The notes: a model not told the origin generated them from the letters alone. Shown: positions 17,901 through 26,464, counted from the stretch's first letter. The stretch is DNA of 64,000 bases from CAIXSC01 sp046349915 (GCA_046349915.1 JAXMBL010000003.1:1612001-1676000), one strand, 5' to 3'. Numbers and translations: made by a program.

Positions 17901-18135
17901 CGGGTGGTTCACAAGCATCGCACCGGGCATCGCTGGCATGATGTTGATTGTGTTGAGTCTGGGGCGAACTTGGAAATCTTGTGTGGCCAGCATCGCCGGA
18001 GCGGGTTTGATTCTGCTCGGACCGGCGCTCGGAGTTCCCGGAGTCAATGCGCTGGGAGGCCCCGAGGCGACAAGTCTCGTGCTTGGCCTTATCGTTGCGG
18101 CCTTGGTGACTTTGATTCCAGTCGGCCGCAAGTAA
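14983..18135 (+). CDS. zinc-ribbon / TLA-repeat linker / Ser-Thr kinase / multi-TM protein
   Basis: A 1050-residue fusion. Residues 1-40 form a zinc ribbon (C-P-A-C-Q ... C-P-K-C-G). Residues 40-265 are a Thr/Ala/Pro-rich linker in which T-L-A recurs at least six times, usually after an acidic residue, Asn or Gln. The kinase starts near 270 with G-H-G-A-M-G, and has the catalytic loop H-R-D-I-K-P-A-N (393-400) and D-M-G instead of D-F-G (413-415). Its activation segment has a Ser-rich insertion before G-T-P-A-Y-M-P-P-E. After about residue 590 come four membrane segments, a soluble Ala/Arg/Gln-rich helical region and further membrane segments, about eight in all. ATG 14983 overlaps the esterase stop. 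Probably a membrane signalling kinase; the ligand is unknown. Confidence 0.85.
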   Translation: MKISCPACQHRLGLNDPKPGKYQPKCPKCGERFLLLIPANVGEEPTVERLATAANATLANATLASPPTASAEATLAGPMASSTTPPTSTKTSTVGAGATGSPVDPLATTVDSLASTVRSPSPAPTSAPAPAPSTPPSRPTIPTQGPSTSPKPATAEQTLAFNAAQNADATLAHAPPSTSPSAPVTSSTTVHGVARASDSAKTMAAEVEQTLAHSTVNESGGFAPQAAPRVASAAATQHDATVMHGPAAATAVDPQGPTGAAQRQLPENIGGYRILKELGHGAMGDVYLARQVSLDRDVALKTIRSQWAKNPAFIARFTREAYAAAQLTHHNIVQIYDLGVDGEFHFFSMEFVRGEALDQIVKREGPLPPRVAAGYVLQAARGLLFAHQVGMVHRDIKPANLMLNDQGLIKVADMGLVKVPLAGNERVPAVDSSGSTGSMSGGSPSRSAMIQSSLSATLTHFAVGTPAYMPPEQADDASSVDHRADIYSLGCTLYALLAGRSPFEGGSIMEILDKHRTQPIALPPEIARKTPAELIALAERMTAKRPEDRYPDLQQVIDTLDRFLNGGSTSESKPFRPEDSDELEQGFKEFNSASGKWLRRAATFGGIGIPLALALVALPFSLRFSLGVLLTLATGAVAYTVIAGVRDRTYLFGRIRQWIGSLRWVDWLSFGVGCLLLSLLLLLVMGVAGTLAIVLVAVAAAFAIHEVGDRRLARQRIEAIARLERLLKHRRLAGVDETALRQFVASHAGTDWEEGFEQLFGYEALISARDAWGKDAQGRSRPRFRPWREPIVRWFDARVQAARDARQRKTLARVETQQLVSAGMTPAAARQQAAAMADGLVQQAAAARAADAEGQTRVLDPRELAELKRRRVKEMLAAARSGATKEQASPQSSLASLVFWPIQVLLGARLRFLVGCFLLAGCLAWANQNGLLSRSGLDQAKAAAQAAKSGRMLSVLEFAFPTEPNALAWPLVGGWFTSIAPGIAGMMLIVLSLGRTWKSCVASIAGAGLILLGPALGVPGVNALGGPEATSLVLGLIVAALVTLIPVGRK

Positions 18136-18155
18136 TCTTTGGTTGGTCGAAATTC

Positions 18156-18184
18156 ACGCGCGCAAGCGAGAGGCTTGCGCGTGT
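18156..18184 (+). terminator. hairpin downstream of the large kinase
   Basis: A 12-bp stem with one wobble (18156-18167 with 18173-18184) around GAGAG, starting 21 bp after the kinase stop. No T run follows, so termination would need Rho or the hairpin alone. Confidence 0.45.
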
Positions 18185-18377
18185 CATGCGGAATGAGCTT
18201 CGTTACTACGGGCACAGTTGCGACAGCTGGATCGAGGGATACGATTGGGGATGAATCACTTCCCGCCCTGCTCTCCTGTTGCCGCTTGGATGGGATATAC
18301 TTCCCGACATCTGTATTGAATCGCGGCGATAGGCCGCTAGTTTTACTCTGACATCCTTTTTCCAGCTTTGAGATTCC

Positions 18378-19484
18378 ATGGCATCCTGGATCGCCGATCG
18401 AACCAAGACATTTGACAGCAGTGGCATTCGCAAGGTTTTCGACCTGGCTGCGAAGATGAAGGATCCGATCAATCTGTCGATCGGCCAGCCCGATTTCGAT
18501 GTGCCCGAACCTGTCAAAGACGCATGCGTTGATGCCATTCGCTCTCGACGGAATGGTTACGCGCTCACTCAAGGCATGCCCGTGCTTCGCGAAAAACTAC
18601 AGGCTCGCGTAAATGCGGAGTATGGGCACGCGGACCGATCGGTTTTCGTGAGTTCCGGGACCAGTGGTGGATTGGTGTTGGCCATCTGGTCGTTAATCAA
18701 TCCGGGCGATGAGGTCATTATTTTCGAACCTTACTTCGTCATGTACGAGTCGCTGGTGAAGATGGCTGGCGGCGTCCCCGTGGTGATCGACACGTATCCC
18801 GATTTCAAGATCGACCCTGCCAAAGTCGAGCAAGCAATCACGCCTCGCACCAAGATGATCTTGTTAAACAGTCCCGCGAATCCGACGGGAGCTGTCGCCA
18901 GTGATGACGAGGTTCGGTCGCTCGCCGAGCTAGCTCAGCGTCGCGACGTTGTGTTGGTCTCGGATGAAATCTATCGCTACTTCTGCTACGACTCGCCCTT
19001 CGCTTCCCCCGCGAAATATAACGATCGCACGCTGGTGATCGATGGGTTTTCCAAGAGCCATGCCATGACAGGGTGGCGGTTAGGTTTCGTCCATGGTCCC
19101 AGCGAGATTATCCAGACCATGCTCAAGCTACAGCAATATACCTTTGTCTGCGCGCCGCAGCCCGCGCAGTGGGCGGGAGCAGTCGCCATGGATGTGGAGA
19201 TGACTCCCTACGTGGAAGCATACCGTCGCAAGCGTGACCTCTTGGTGGCGGGGTTAAAGGACTACTACGAGTTGGCGACGCCAGGCGGCGCCTTTTACGC
19301 GTTTCCGAAAGTTCCAAGTGGCAGCGCCACGGAGTTTGTCGCCCGAGCGATCGACAACAACCTGCTCGTCATCCCTGGCAACATCTTTAGCCGGCGAGAT
19401 ACGCACTTCCGCATTTCATACGCCGCCGACGATGCCGTGATTCATCGCGGCATCGAGGTATTGCAAAAGCTTGCTCGTGGTTGA
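18378..19484 (+). CDS. class I/II pyridoxal-phosphate aminotransferase
   Basis: A fold-type I aminotransferase of 368 residues, near aspartate/aromatic aminotransferases. It has the substrate-side I-G-Q-P-D-F-D-V-P, the N-terminal gate G-Y-A-L-T-Q-G, and N-S-P-A-N-P-T-G, where Asn stacks on PLP. S-D-E-I-Y-R contributes the Asp that pairs with the pyridine nitrogen. The Schiff-base Lys is in G-F-S-K-S-H-A-M-T-G-W-R-L-G, and a C-terminal F-R-I-S-Y carries the Arg that binds the substrate carboxylate. The length is slightly short of the usual 390. The amino acid cannot be fixed from sequence. A TATACT at 18296-18301 may be its -10 element, but no good -35 is seen. It converges on the zinc-ribbon gene 22 bp downstream. 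Confidence 0.88.
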   Translation: MASWIADRTKTFDSSGIRKVFDLAAKMKDPINLSIGQPDFDVPEPVKDACVDAIRSRRNGYALTQGMPVLREKLQARVNAEYGHADRSVFVSSGTSGGLVLAIWSLINPGDEVIIFEPYFVMYESLVKMAGGVPVVIDTYPDFKIDPAKVEQAITPRTKMILLNSPANPTGAVASDDEVRSLAELAQRRDVVLVSDEIYRYFCYDSPFASPAKYNDRTLVIDGFSKSHAMTGWRLGFVHGPSEIIQTMLKLQQYTFVCAPQPAQWAGAVAMDVEMTPYVEAYRRKRDLLVAGLKDYYELATPGGAFYAFPKVPSGSATEFVARAIDNNLLVIPGNIFSRRDTHFRISYAADDAVIHRGIEVLQKLARG

Positions 19485-19505
19485 TCGGTTAAGGATCGTC
19501 CCCTG

Positions 19506-20486
19506 TTAACTTCCCAGCCCAGCGCAAAGTGCGAACAACGTGACGATTCCTAATACGGTTGCGCCAACTACGACGGCGATCAGAAGAGGTTTCTTCCAAT
19601 CACTTGGTGCATCACCTGTTGCTTGGCCTGACTGACCATTGATCAAGAAACGATAGACTTGGTCCTTGTACCGATAGGCCATGATCCAGACCGGCACCAG
19701 CAACGGCTCGCTGTTGAGTCCTTCGATGCGCACATTAACGCGAACATTCCTCGCTTCACCGGGGACATAGGCCCGGCAGGCATTGATCTCGCTTGCTTCG
19801 AGCCCTTGTTGCGCCAGGGGGCGAGCGTACCGGCGTTGTACGCGAAACTGTTCGAACACGGCGTTTTCCAGATCGACTTGATCTGGGGGAACGCCGTGGG
19901 ACAAATCGTACGGGCAAATTGCTTGCGTCTCCTGGGGAGACAGCACGCTGCTGGCGCCGATCAAAAGCCCCGAATAGCGACCGCGATGCTCCCCGCTTAC
20001 CGGACGCCATTTGGCTCGAGCCGTGTAAGGAACGTCGCTGGAGTCGGCGGTCCAGTACGTCAGTGTGCGGGCGCTGAAGACCCAATAGGGCACGTAGACG
20101 GCGCGCATCGTGTCGATCGTCGCATTCTTCGCCAGGTCGCTCGGGTGCCAGAAGCTATGGCCGAGCCATTTGCGGAGGATCGCCTGGGCATCTTGTTGCG
20201 GAATACGAAAAGGCACGATGCGTCGCGGGGAAAGAACTTGGATGTCTCTTTGCGGTTGCAGAGCCGTGGACCCGCAAAAAGGACATCGCAGGTTCTGGGC
20301 CGACGCGTCGTAACTCATCGACGCCCCACAGCCGTCGCACTGAAAGTTGTGCGTCGCATGGAGCGTCGTTGTTTGCTCCGCCGCCAAATTGCGATTCGGC
20401 GCCTCGCGACCGCAGTTCGCGCAGAATAGATCTTCTTCATCGATTAGCGCTAAACAGACCGAGCATTTTTCGAGCATTTCAGACAT
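19506..20486 (-). CDS. zinc-ribbon membrane protein, copy 1
   Basis: A 326-residue protein of no named function. The N-terminus has two zinc-ribbon Cys pairs (C-S-V-C ... C-A-N-C, then C-D-G-C ... C-P-F-C). A soluble domain follows with P-F-R-I-P-Q-Q-D-A, a W-L-G-x-x-F-W-H-P-S-D-L-A-K-N motif and V-Y-V-P-Y-W-V-F. The central part ends with P-V-W-I-M-A-Y-R-Y-K-D-Q-V-Y-R-F-L-I-N-G-Q-S-G, and the C-terminus is one hydrophobic segment (about 298-322). Topology is therefore cytoplasmic with a C-terminal anchor. Every one of these motifs recurs in the gene immediately upstream (20561-21784), so the two arose by tandem duplication. It lies 74 bp after that paralogue on the same strand. Confidence 0.75.
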   Translation of the reverse strand: MSEMLEKCSVCLALIDEEDLFCANCGREAPNRNLAAEQTTTLHATHNFQCDGCGASMSYDASAQNLRCPFCGSTALQPQRDIQVLSPRRIVPFRIPQQDAQAILRKWLGHSFWHPSDLAKNATIDTMRAVYVPYWVFSARTLTYWTADSSDVPYTARAKWRPVSGEHRGRYSGLLIGASSVLSPQETQAICPYDLSHGVPPDQVDLENAVFEQFRVQRRYARPLAQQGLEASEINACRAYVPGEARNVRVNVRIEGLNSEPLLVPVWIMAYRYKDQVYRFLINGQSGQATGDAPSDWKKPLLIAVVVGATVLGIVTLFALCAGLGS

Positions 20487-20560
20487 GGCAGTCCAGGTTA
20501 CCTCCCAGCGAAGCTCGAACAGAAAGTCGATGCCTTAACGGTTTGGTTCCGCGTGGCGAA

Positions 20561-21784
20561 TCAATGCGATAGCGCGGCGATTAACAGTCCAATCACGACC
20601 AGTATGGCGAGCCCGATCGCGATCGCAGCCGCGATTCGCCCCGTCGACACTGGTTTGTCGCCCGTGGTCTTGCCGGTCTGTCCGTTGATCAGGAAGCGAT
20701 ATAGTCGCCCTTGATAGCGGTAACTCAGCACGTACACAGGCAGTAGACACAAGTCAGAACTTGCCTGACTGAAATGAGTCTCGACGTGAAGGCCTCGGTG
20801 AGTATCGCCCGGCATGAAAGCCGCGACGTTCGCCTGTTCGCGCCGAAAAAACTCCTGGCGACTCGCTTCCATGGCGATTTGATCGTCGATCGAATATTCC
20901 TCGCAAAGCCACCCCGCGAGATAGAACGGTTCGTAGCGACGCAGCGCCGGCAACTGAAACGGCTGGATGCGATCGGCCTCGGCCTGTGGGAGTCCTCGAC
21001 TACCAGATACCAAGTAGCCCGCGTAATAGCGATGATGGCGGCCTGCGAGCGGCCACCACTCGGTTTCCTGGACTTGACGGGTGCGGGTCTGTAGTTTTCC
21101 ATCCGGTCCGGTCGTGGTGTAAGTCTCTGTCCGATACCAGTACTCGCCGATCTCTGCTTGCCAAACGCTTTGGGCCAGCATCGAGAATGACCAGAATGGC
21201 AGGTAGACTCCCCGAATTCTGTCGACGATGGAGTTCTTGGCGAGATCACCGGGGCGAAACCAACTGTTATCGGTTAGCCACTGTTGAAACTTGGCCTGGG
21301 CCTGAGCGGGCGTCACCCCAAAACCAATGACAAATTCTGGTCGCTGGCGTCCCGAGATCTCAGGAGCAAATTCCACGACGTAGGACGAGTCGCAAAAGGG
21401 GCACGAATAGCTTCGCTGATTCAAGTCCATGCCGACTTCACTGCCACATTGATTGCAGCGAAAGAACTTTTGCCGCGACCGTTCCGCGGCATGATCCGCC
21501 GAGGAAGCTGGCGAGTGAACTATTTCGGCGGGAACCGCCTGGGCGAGTGCGTCTGTAGCCTGGTGTTCCGTCGAAGTCAGTTGAGCATCAACGACATCGA
21601 CGGACTTTGAGTGTTGAGGATTGCCGCACGCGGGACAGAATTTGTCGAGAGGTTCCACGGGCGCCCCGCATGCTTCGCAGGGACGTCCATGCGGCGCGGC
21701 GACGTGCTCATCCACGATGGCATGATGTCGAACATCGCCGAGTTGAGGAGTCGATGATGGCGTGGAAGCCGCGGACGCATTCAA
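20561..21784 (-). CDS. zinc-ribbon membrane protein, copy 2
   Basis: The 407-residue paralogue of the next gene downstream. It has an N-terminal zinc ribbon (C-E-A-C ... C-P-A-C), then a hydrophilic spacer of about 60 residues absent from copy 1, a second ribbon (C-N-Q-C ... C-P-F-C), W-F-R-P-G-D-L-A-K-N, V-Y-L-P-F-W-S-F, and V-Y-V-L-S-Y-R-Y-Q-G-R-L-Y-R-F-L-I-N-G-Q-T-G, ending in a C-terminal hydrophobic anchor. It also has a longer middle loop than copy 1. The start is taken as TTG 21784; a GTG at 21715 is an alternative that would still keep the first ribbon. It may share a transcript with 21860-22360 and the PaaK-like gene. Confidence 0.72.
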   Translation of the reverse strand: MNASAASTPSSTPQLGDVRHHAIVDEHVAAPHGRPCEACGAPVEPLDKFCPACGNPQHSKSVDVVDAQLTSTEHQATDALAQAVPAEIVHSPASSADHAAERSRQKFFRCNQCGSEVGMDLNQRSYSCPFCDSSYVVEFAPEISGRQRPEFVIGFGVTPAQAQAKFQQWLTDNSWFRPGDLAKNSIVDRIRGVYLPFWSFSMLAQSVWQAEIGEYWYRTETYTTTGPDGKLQTRTRQVQETEWWPLAGRHHRYYAGYLVSGSRGLPQAEADRIQPFQLPALRRYEPFYLAGWLCEEYSIDDQIAMEASRQEFFRREQANVAAFMPGDTHRGLHVETHFSQASSDLCLLPVYVLSYRYQGRLYRFLINGQTGKTTGDKPVSTGRIAAAIAIGLAILVVIGLLIAALSH

Positions 21785-21859
21785 TCGAGGAGACTCCCGA
21801 AAAACCTAAACGATGAAAACTACGACAAAGAGGTGTAACCTCCAGACTCCGAATCTCGC

Positions 21860-22360
21860 TCAACGCAAAAACTGCTCGATCGTTTGGCGAAATCCACTGA
21901 AGTAGGCGGCGCCCCACAGCGGGGTCTTTTCAAAGTAGCAGAGATAGCCGGTCGAAGTGTCAAAGGCGACAGGCATTTCGTTCGCTGCCCATCGCTTCGA
22001 TGGTTCCGAGGTTCGCACCCAGTCCGCCATCTGCGGGTGGATCTGGTACGTGATCGCCACCGGATAGCAAACAATGTGCTCGAAAAAACCACACGGCAGC
22101 GGCACTGTTTTGTGATGTTCCGCCAAACGAAACGCGGAGTTCGAGAATTGCGACAGCAGTTGCGGCGTGAGTTGGTCGATTTGGGCGAACACAAAGAACG
22201 CTTCCGACATCCCGAATTTGGTGATCTCGAAGCGAGTGCGTCGGACGGCGTACATGAACCCTTGAGACGAGTAACTCTCCGGCGGCAAGGGTTGAAAACC
22301 GCCCGCGAGCAAACGCGGGGCGACGTGCTGCAACCAGGACTCGCTGTGGGGGACTGTCAT
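21860..22360 (-). CDS. uncharacterised 166-residue soluble protein
   Basis: No family recognised. The protein is soluble, without signal or membrane segment, and rich in aromatic residues. Visible blocks are R-R-T-R-F-E-I-T-K-F-G-M-S-E-A-F-F-V-F, a central A-E-H-H-K-T-V-P-L-P-C-G-F-F, Y-P-V-A-I-T-Y-Q-I-H-P and a C-terminal G-Y-L-C-Y-F-E-K-T-P-L-W-G-A-A-Y-F. ATG 22360 is used, with AGGAG eight bases before it; a TTG lies one codon upstream. It starts 31 bp after the PaaK-like gene and is followed 75 bp later by the zinc-ribbon pair, so it is probably part of that operon. Confidence 0.65.
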   Translation of the reverse strand: MTVPHSESWLQHVAPRLLAGGFQPLPPESYSSQGFMYAVRRTRFEITKFGMSEAFFVFAQIDQLTPQLLSQFSNSAFRLAEHHKTVPLPCGFFEHIVCYPVAITYQIHPQMADWVRTSEPSKRWAANEMPVAFDTSTGYLCYFEKTPLWGAAYFSGFRQTIEQFLR

Positions 22361-22391
22361 CAACGTATCTCCTCAATGATCCGCGCGATTC

Positions 22392-23732
22392 CTAGGACAG
22401 GCGAGTCGGGCGTTCGTCCTGGAAGCGTCGCAATTTGCCTTCGCTTCGCGGCAAGCTTCCAAGCGGCGCCTCGCGAACGTCGACGGAGAGCCCTAGTCGA
22501 GTGTGAAGTTCTTCGGCGATGAGCCGGGGGTTGTTGCGTCGGTCTTCCACTTCCAACACTAACGTGTCCAACGCTCCTATTCGCTGAGCCAACAGTCGAT
22601 ATTCGACGACTTGCGGCATTTCGTGCAAAATCGACTCGATGGAGCTTGGGAAAATATTGACTCCACGGATGATGAGCATATCATCCGCTCGACTGATCAC
22701 GCCTCCCTCGAGATAGGTGAAGCGATTTTCGAGATCAGGACGAGCTTGTCGACGCACCAAGTCGCCGGTGCGGTAACGAATCACGGGACAACCGGCGCGT
22801 CCCAGCGATGTCAAAACGAGCTCCGCTATTTCGCCCTCCGGCACTCGTTTCGCCGTGCCAGGCTCCAAGAATTCGGCGATCCATTGGCTCTCGTTCACGT
22901 GAAGTCCCAGGTCGTTGCGCGCCGCGTAACCCCACGGGCCCGCTTCGCTCGCCCCTGCGTGGTCAACAACCCTCGCTCCCCACGCCGCTTCGATGCGCCG
23001 TCTCGTCGCGGGGATGGAGCCTCCGGGTTCGCCAGCGACCACCAGCGTGCGAACGGCGAGAGCACGCAAGTCGATGCCTCGTTCGGCCGCCACTTCGGCC
23101 ATGCGAAGTGCATAACTCGGCGTGCAGAACACGGCGGTAGCCCGCATGGTTCGAATGACATCCAAGCGTGCCGAGGTGCTCATCCCGCCCGTGGGAATCG
23201 CCAACGCTCCCCGATGCGTTAACGCGTCGAAAGCGCTCCAGAATCCAATGAAGGGGCCGAACGAGAAGGCAAGCACCGCTCGATCCGCCGCGGTGACCTC
23301 GGCGGCATCCAATACAAACTGCCAGCCATCAATCCACCAACGCCAATCATCGGCGGTATCCAAGATGGCCAGAGCTCGTCCTCGAGTGCCCGATGTGCGG
23401 TGGTATCTGACATAGCGTTCCAAGGGGTAAGTCAGATTACGAGCCAAGCCCGCGTCGGCGTCGAGTTCCATCGCGCCTTGCGGAGGCGCGCCCGACTCGT
23501 GACGAGCCAGTTGGGTACCGACGACCAGCTCTTCCTTGGTGGTGAAAGGGAGTTGCGATAATGCGTCCAGCGACTCCAAGGGAATGCGATAGCCTGCCAG
23601 CTTGGCGGCGTAGAAACGGTTGTGAGGTAAAATCTGCTGGAGCAGTGCATTGAGTTTTTCGAGTTGCCAGGCGGCGCGCGCGTGCGGGTCCAGTCGCTCG
23701 AGCGCTCGTCGTGCTGAAAAATCGCCTCGCAT
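22392..23732 (-). CDS. PaaK-like acyl-CoA ligase (AMP-forming)
   Basis: A 446-residue adenylate-forming enzyme of the phenylacetate-CoA ligase type. It has the P-loop-like Y-H-R-T-S-G-T-R-G-R, a family-typical H-A-G-A-S-E-A-G-P-W-G acyl-binding strand, the hinge block Y-R-T-G-D-L-V, and the C-terminal R-A-D-D-M-L-I-I-R-G-V-N-I-F-P-S motif. It should activate a carboxylic acid with ATP and attach it to CoA in the cytoplasm. Aromatic degradation genes are absent nearby, so phenylacetate itself is doubtful. A strong GGGGGAGG precedes ATG 23732. It heads a minus-strand run with an unknown protein and two zinc-ribbon membrane proteins, an unusual partnership for PaaK. Confidence 0.85.
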   Translation of the reverse strand: MRGDFSARRALERLDPHARAAWQLEKLNALLQQILPHNRFYAAKLAGYRIPLESLDALSQLPFTTKEELVVGTQLARHESGAPPQGAMELDADAGLARNLTYPLERYVRYHRTSGTRGRALAILDTADDWRWWIDGWQFVLDAAEVTAADRAVLAFSFGPFIGFWSAFDALTHRGALAIPTGGMSTSARLDVIRTMRATAVFCTPSYALRMAEVAAERGIDLRALAVRTLVVAGEPGGSIPATRRRIEAAWGARVVDHAGASEAGPWGYAARNDLGLHVNESQWIAEFLEPGTAKRVPEGEIAELVLTSLGRAGCPVIRYRTGDLVRRQARPDLENRFTYLEGGVISRADDMLIIRGVNIFPSSIESILHEMPQVVEYRLLAQRIGALDTLVLEVEDRRNNPRLIAEELHTRLGLSVDVREAPLGSLPRSEGKLRRFQDERPTRLS

Positions 23733-23833
23733 CGCCTCCCCCTCCCCGGCTCCCGGTCCGTTACACTAGTGGCCCACGAACGAACATCCTACCCGACAAC
23801 CATCGTCGCCGCCTCGCCGGCGTCCGGACCGTT

Positions 23834-25159
23834 ATGACTCATCCGCCACGCAAGGGATCGTTGCTCGTCATCTTCCTAACCGTCTTCATCGACCTGCTTG
23901 GGTTCGGGATGGTCTTGCCGTTGCTACCCATCTACGGACGACAGTTCGCCGCCAAGTATGGCTGGGCCGATGAACAAGTCGGCTGGACCGTTGGTCTGTT
24001 GATGTCCAGTTTTTCGGCCATGCAGTTCCTCTTCCTCCCCATTTGGGGACGAGCCTCCGATCGTTTTGGTCGCCGCCCGATCTTACTCATTGGTCTCGCC
24101 GGCTCGACCCTATTCTATTTGGGGTTTGCGATTGCGACGAGCATGCAGAGCCTGGCAGGGTTGTTTGTCACTCGTATTGGGGCCGGTATCGCTGGCGCCA
24201 CGATCGCCACGGCCGCCGCCTACATCGCCGATACGACGACCAAGGAAAAACGTGCCAAGGGAATGGCTTTGGTGGGCGCCGCGTTCGCACTCGGGTTCAC
24301 ACTCGGTCCCTCGCTGGGCGTCGTGGCCCTGCTCGCCGGCGGCGATATCGCATTAAGCCCCTGGCCCGGCTATTTAGCCTCGGCCCTGTCTGGCCTGGCT
24401 TTCGTACTGGCGGCGTTTCTCCTGCCCGAGTCGATCGAGCCTGGTTTGAATGCGGAAAAACGCAGCCTTTTCGACCTGAACGCGCTGCGCGACGCGCTAT
24501 CGATCCCAACAGTTGGCCTGCTGCTGGGCACCTCCTTCGTCGCGGTTTTTTCGTTTGCGAATTTCGAGTCGACGTTGTCACTGCAAATTGAGAAAATTGT
24601 GCACCAATTCGAGGCGGCGCCCGAAGCCTCGGGCGCCCTCCCCAGGCTCATCGCGAAGTCGCGATCATGGGGGTATGATCAGCCCGACGAAATCAAACTG
24701 GTGGCCATTTTCGCGGTCTTCGCTTACCTGGGCTTAACCTTGACGCTTGCCCAAGGATTTCTCGTCCGCAGACTTGCCGACAAACTCTCCGAAGGCGTGA
24801 TGGCGACGATCGGAGGGGCTGCCGCAACCGCGGGATTCCTGTTGCTGGCCCGAGCCGCGACGAACGACGACTTCAATCTCTTGCTCGTGGCCATGGCGAT
24901 CGAGGTGGTTGGATTCGCGTTCGTTAACCCGTCTCTCCAATCACTCCTGTCCCGACGTAGTCGCGCCGATGAACAAGGAGGAGTTCTTGGACTTGGACAG
25001 AGCGTTTCGTCGCTGGCGCGTATCATGGGACCGGTAGCTGGCATTCGTCTTTTCGCCTATCGCCCTGATTCTCCCTACTACTTTGCCGCGGTCCTCATGG
25101 CACTCGCGGTCGTCGCCATACTTTGGACTGCTCGACATGGTCGAGACGCGGATGGTTAA
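23834..25159 (+). CDS. MFS drug-type transporter (TetA-like)
   Basis: A 441-residue twelve-helix major facilitator. The first helix carries F-I-D-L-L-G-F-G-M-V-L-P-L-L-P-I, typical of the DHA1/TetA group, and the loop between helices 2 and 3 has G-R-A-S-D-R-F-G-R-R-P, the MFS motif A. G-x-x-x-G-P-x-x-G in helix 5 (L-G-F-T-L-G-P-S-L-G) is the antiporter motif. The central loop is longer than usual and hydrophilic (about residues 255-285). ATG 23834 was taken because 41 upstream in-frame codons are Pro/Arg-rich and do not fit. It is divergent from the PaaK-like gene with 101 bp between starts, so promoters are probably shared there. The substrate is unknown; proton-coupled efflux is likely. Confidence 0.88.
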   Translation: MTHPPRKGSLLVIFLTVFIDLLGFGMVLPLLPIYGRQFAAKYGWADEQVGWTVGLLMSSFSAMQFLFLPIWGRASDRFGRRPILLIGLAGSTLFYLGFAIATSMQSLAGLFVTRIGAGIAGATIATAAAYIADTTTKEKRAKGMALVGAAFALGFTLGPSLGVVALLAGGDIALSPWPGYLASALSGLAFVLAAFLLPESIEPGLNAEKRSLFDLNALRDALSIPTVGLLLGTSFVAVFSFANFESTLSLQIEKIVHQFEAAPEASGALPRLIAKSRSWGYDQPDEIKLVAIFAVFAYLGLTLTLAQGFLVRRLADKLSEGVMATIGGAAATAGFLLLARAATNDDFNLLLVAMAIEVVGFAFVNPSLQSLLSRRSRADEQGGVLGLGQSVSSLARIMGPVAGIRLFAYRPDSPYYFAAVLMALAVVAILWTARHGRDADG

Positions 25160-25219
25160 TCAAGAAGTCGCCGCGACCTGGCAAGCCTAAAGATCCTCCT
25201 TACAGAAAAACGATCGTTC

Positions 25220-26464
25220 ATGCTCACCGTTGATCATGTCGCTCAATTTCGTCGCCAATTTCCCGCGTTGAAACGAGAGATTGCGGGGCAACCCGCCGCA
25301 TTTTTCGATGGACCGGCCGGCACTCAAACGCCGCGGCCGGTCATTGACGCTATCTGCCAGTACTTGGAACGCTGTAATGCCAATCACGGGGGGCGATTCG
25401 CGACAGCTCGCGAAAGCGATGCCCTGCTCGACGAGGCTCATCGAGCTTTGGCGGACTTCGTGGGCGCGAGTGACCCTGACGAGATTGCTTTCGGCGCCAA
25501 TATGACGACGCTCACTCTGGCTTTGTCGCGCGCTTTATCGCGAACTTGGAAGCCTGGAGACGAGGTGCTCGTGACGAGGCTGGATCACGACGCCAATTTT
25601 ACTCCTTGGGTGTTGGCGGCGAGGGACGCGGGCGCGACCGTCAAGATCGCTGAAATTCACCGCGCAGACGGTACGCTCGATCTGGAAGATCTGCGGGCCA
25701 AAATCACCGAGAAAACCCGACTGGTCGCGGTTGGCGTCGCGTCGAATTCCGTGGGGACGATCAATCCGGTCGAACAAATCACGCAGTGGGCTCACGAGGC
25801 GGGCGCCTTGGTCTTCTTGGACAATGTGCATGCCGCTCCGCATCGCCTAACGGACGTCTCCCGCTGGAATTGCGATTTTCTCGCGTGTTCTGCCTACAAG
25901 TTCTTCGGGCCTCACGTCGGCATTCTCTGGGGACGTCGCGAACTGTTGGAGAGTTTAGAGGCCTATAAGGTACGACCCGCTCCCAATTCTCTTCCCGGCA
26001 AATGGATGACCGGGACGCAGAACCACGAGTGCATTGCGGGAACGCTCGCCGCCGTCGACTATCTCGCGCAGATTGGACGCGACGTCACTGGCAATGCGCG
26101 GGCCGACCGCCGCCAAGCTCTCGTGGCCGCGTTCGACGCCATCGTGCCCTACGAGCGAGAGCTGGGACAGCGATTGCTCGCTGGACTCAACGCACTCCCG
26201 CACCTGCGGGTATGGGGGATTCGCGAGCCCGAACGCGCCGCGGAACGTTGCGCCACCTTCTCGTTCACTCATGCTCAAAAGCCAGCCGCCCAAGTCGCCG
26301 ACGAACTGGGGCGCCGCGGGCTTTTTGCGTGGCACGGAAATTACTACGCGCTGAACCTCAGCGAGGCCTGGGGGCGCGAGCCCGAGGGGATGGTCCGCGT
26401 GGGACTTGTCCACTATAACACGGCCGCTGAAGTCGACCGACTGATTGAAGCGCTCCGCGAATGA
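25220..26464 (+). CDS. cysteine-desulfurase-like class V aminotransferase
   Basis: A 414-residue PLP enzyme of the NifS/class V fold. It begins F-R-R-Q-F-P-A-L, and has F-D-G-P-A-G-T-Q near the substrate site, N-M-T-T-L-T-L-A, G-V-A-S-N-S-V-G-T-I-N (in place of the N-E-x-G region of true desulfurases) and F-L-D-N-V-H-A-A-P-H. The PLP Lys is in C-S-A-Y-K-F-F-G-P-H. The catalytic Cys loop of IscS is not apparent, so it probably belongs to the cysteine desulfurase-like subgroup whose reaction is not established. DUF971, a family often linked to iron-sulfur or carnitine-type enzymes, follows 33 bp downstream. Confidence 0.82.
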   Translation: MLTVDHVAQFRRQFPALKREIAGQPAAFFDGPAGTQTPRPVIDAICQYLERCNANHGGRFATARESDALLDEAHRALADFVGASDPDEIAFGANMTTLTLALSRALSRTWKPGDEVLVTRLDHDANFTPWVLAARDAGATVKIAEIHRADGTLDLEDLRAKITEKTRLVAVGVASNSVGTINPVEQITQWAHEAGALVFLDNVHAAPHRLTDVSRWNCDFLACSAYKFFGPHVGILWGRRELLESLEAYKVRPAPNSLPGKWMTGTQNHECIAGTLAAVDYLAQIGRDVTGNARADRRQALVAAFDAIVPYERELGQRLLAGLNALPHLRVWGIREPERAAERCATFSFTHAQKPAAQVADELGRRGLFAWHGNYYALNLSEAWGREPEGMVRVGLVHYNTAAEVDRLIEALRE

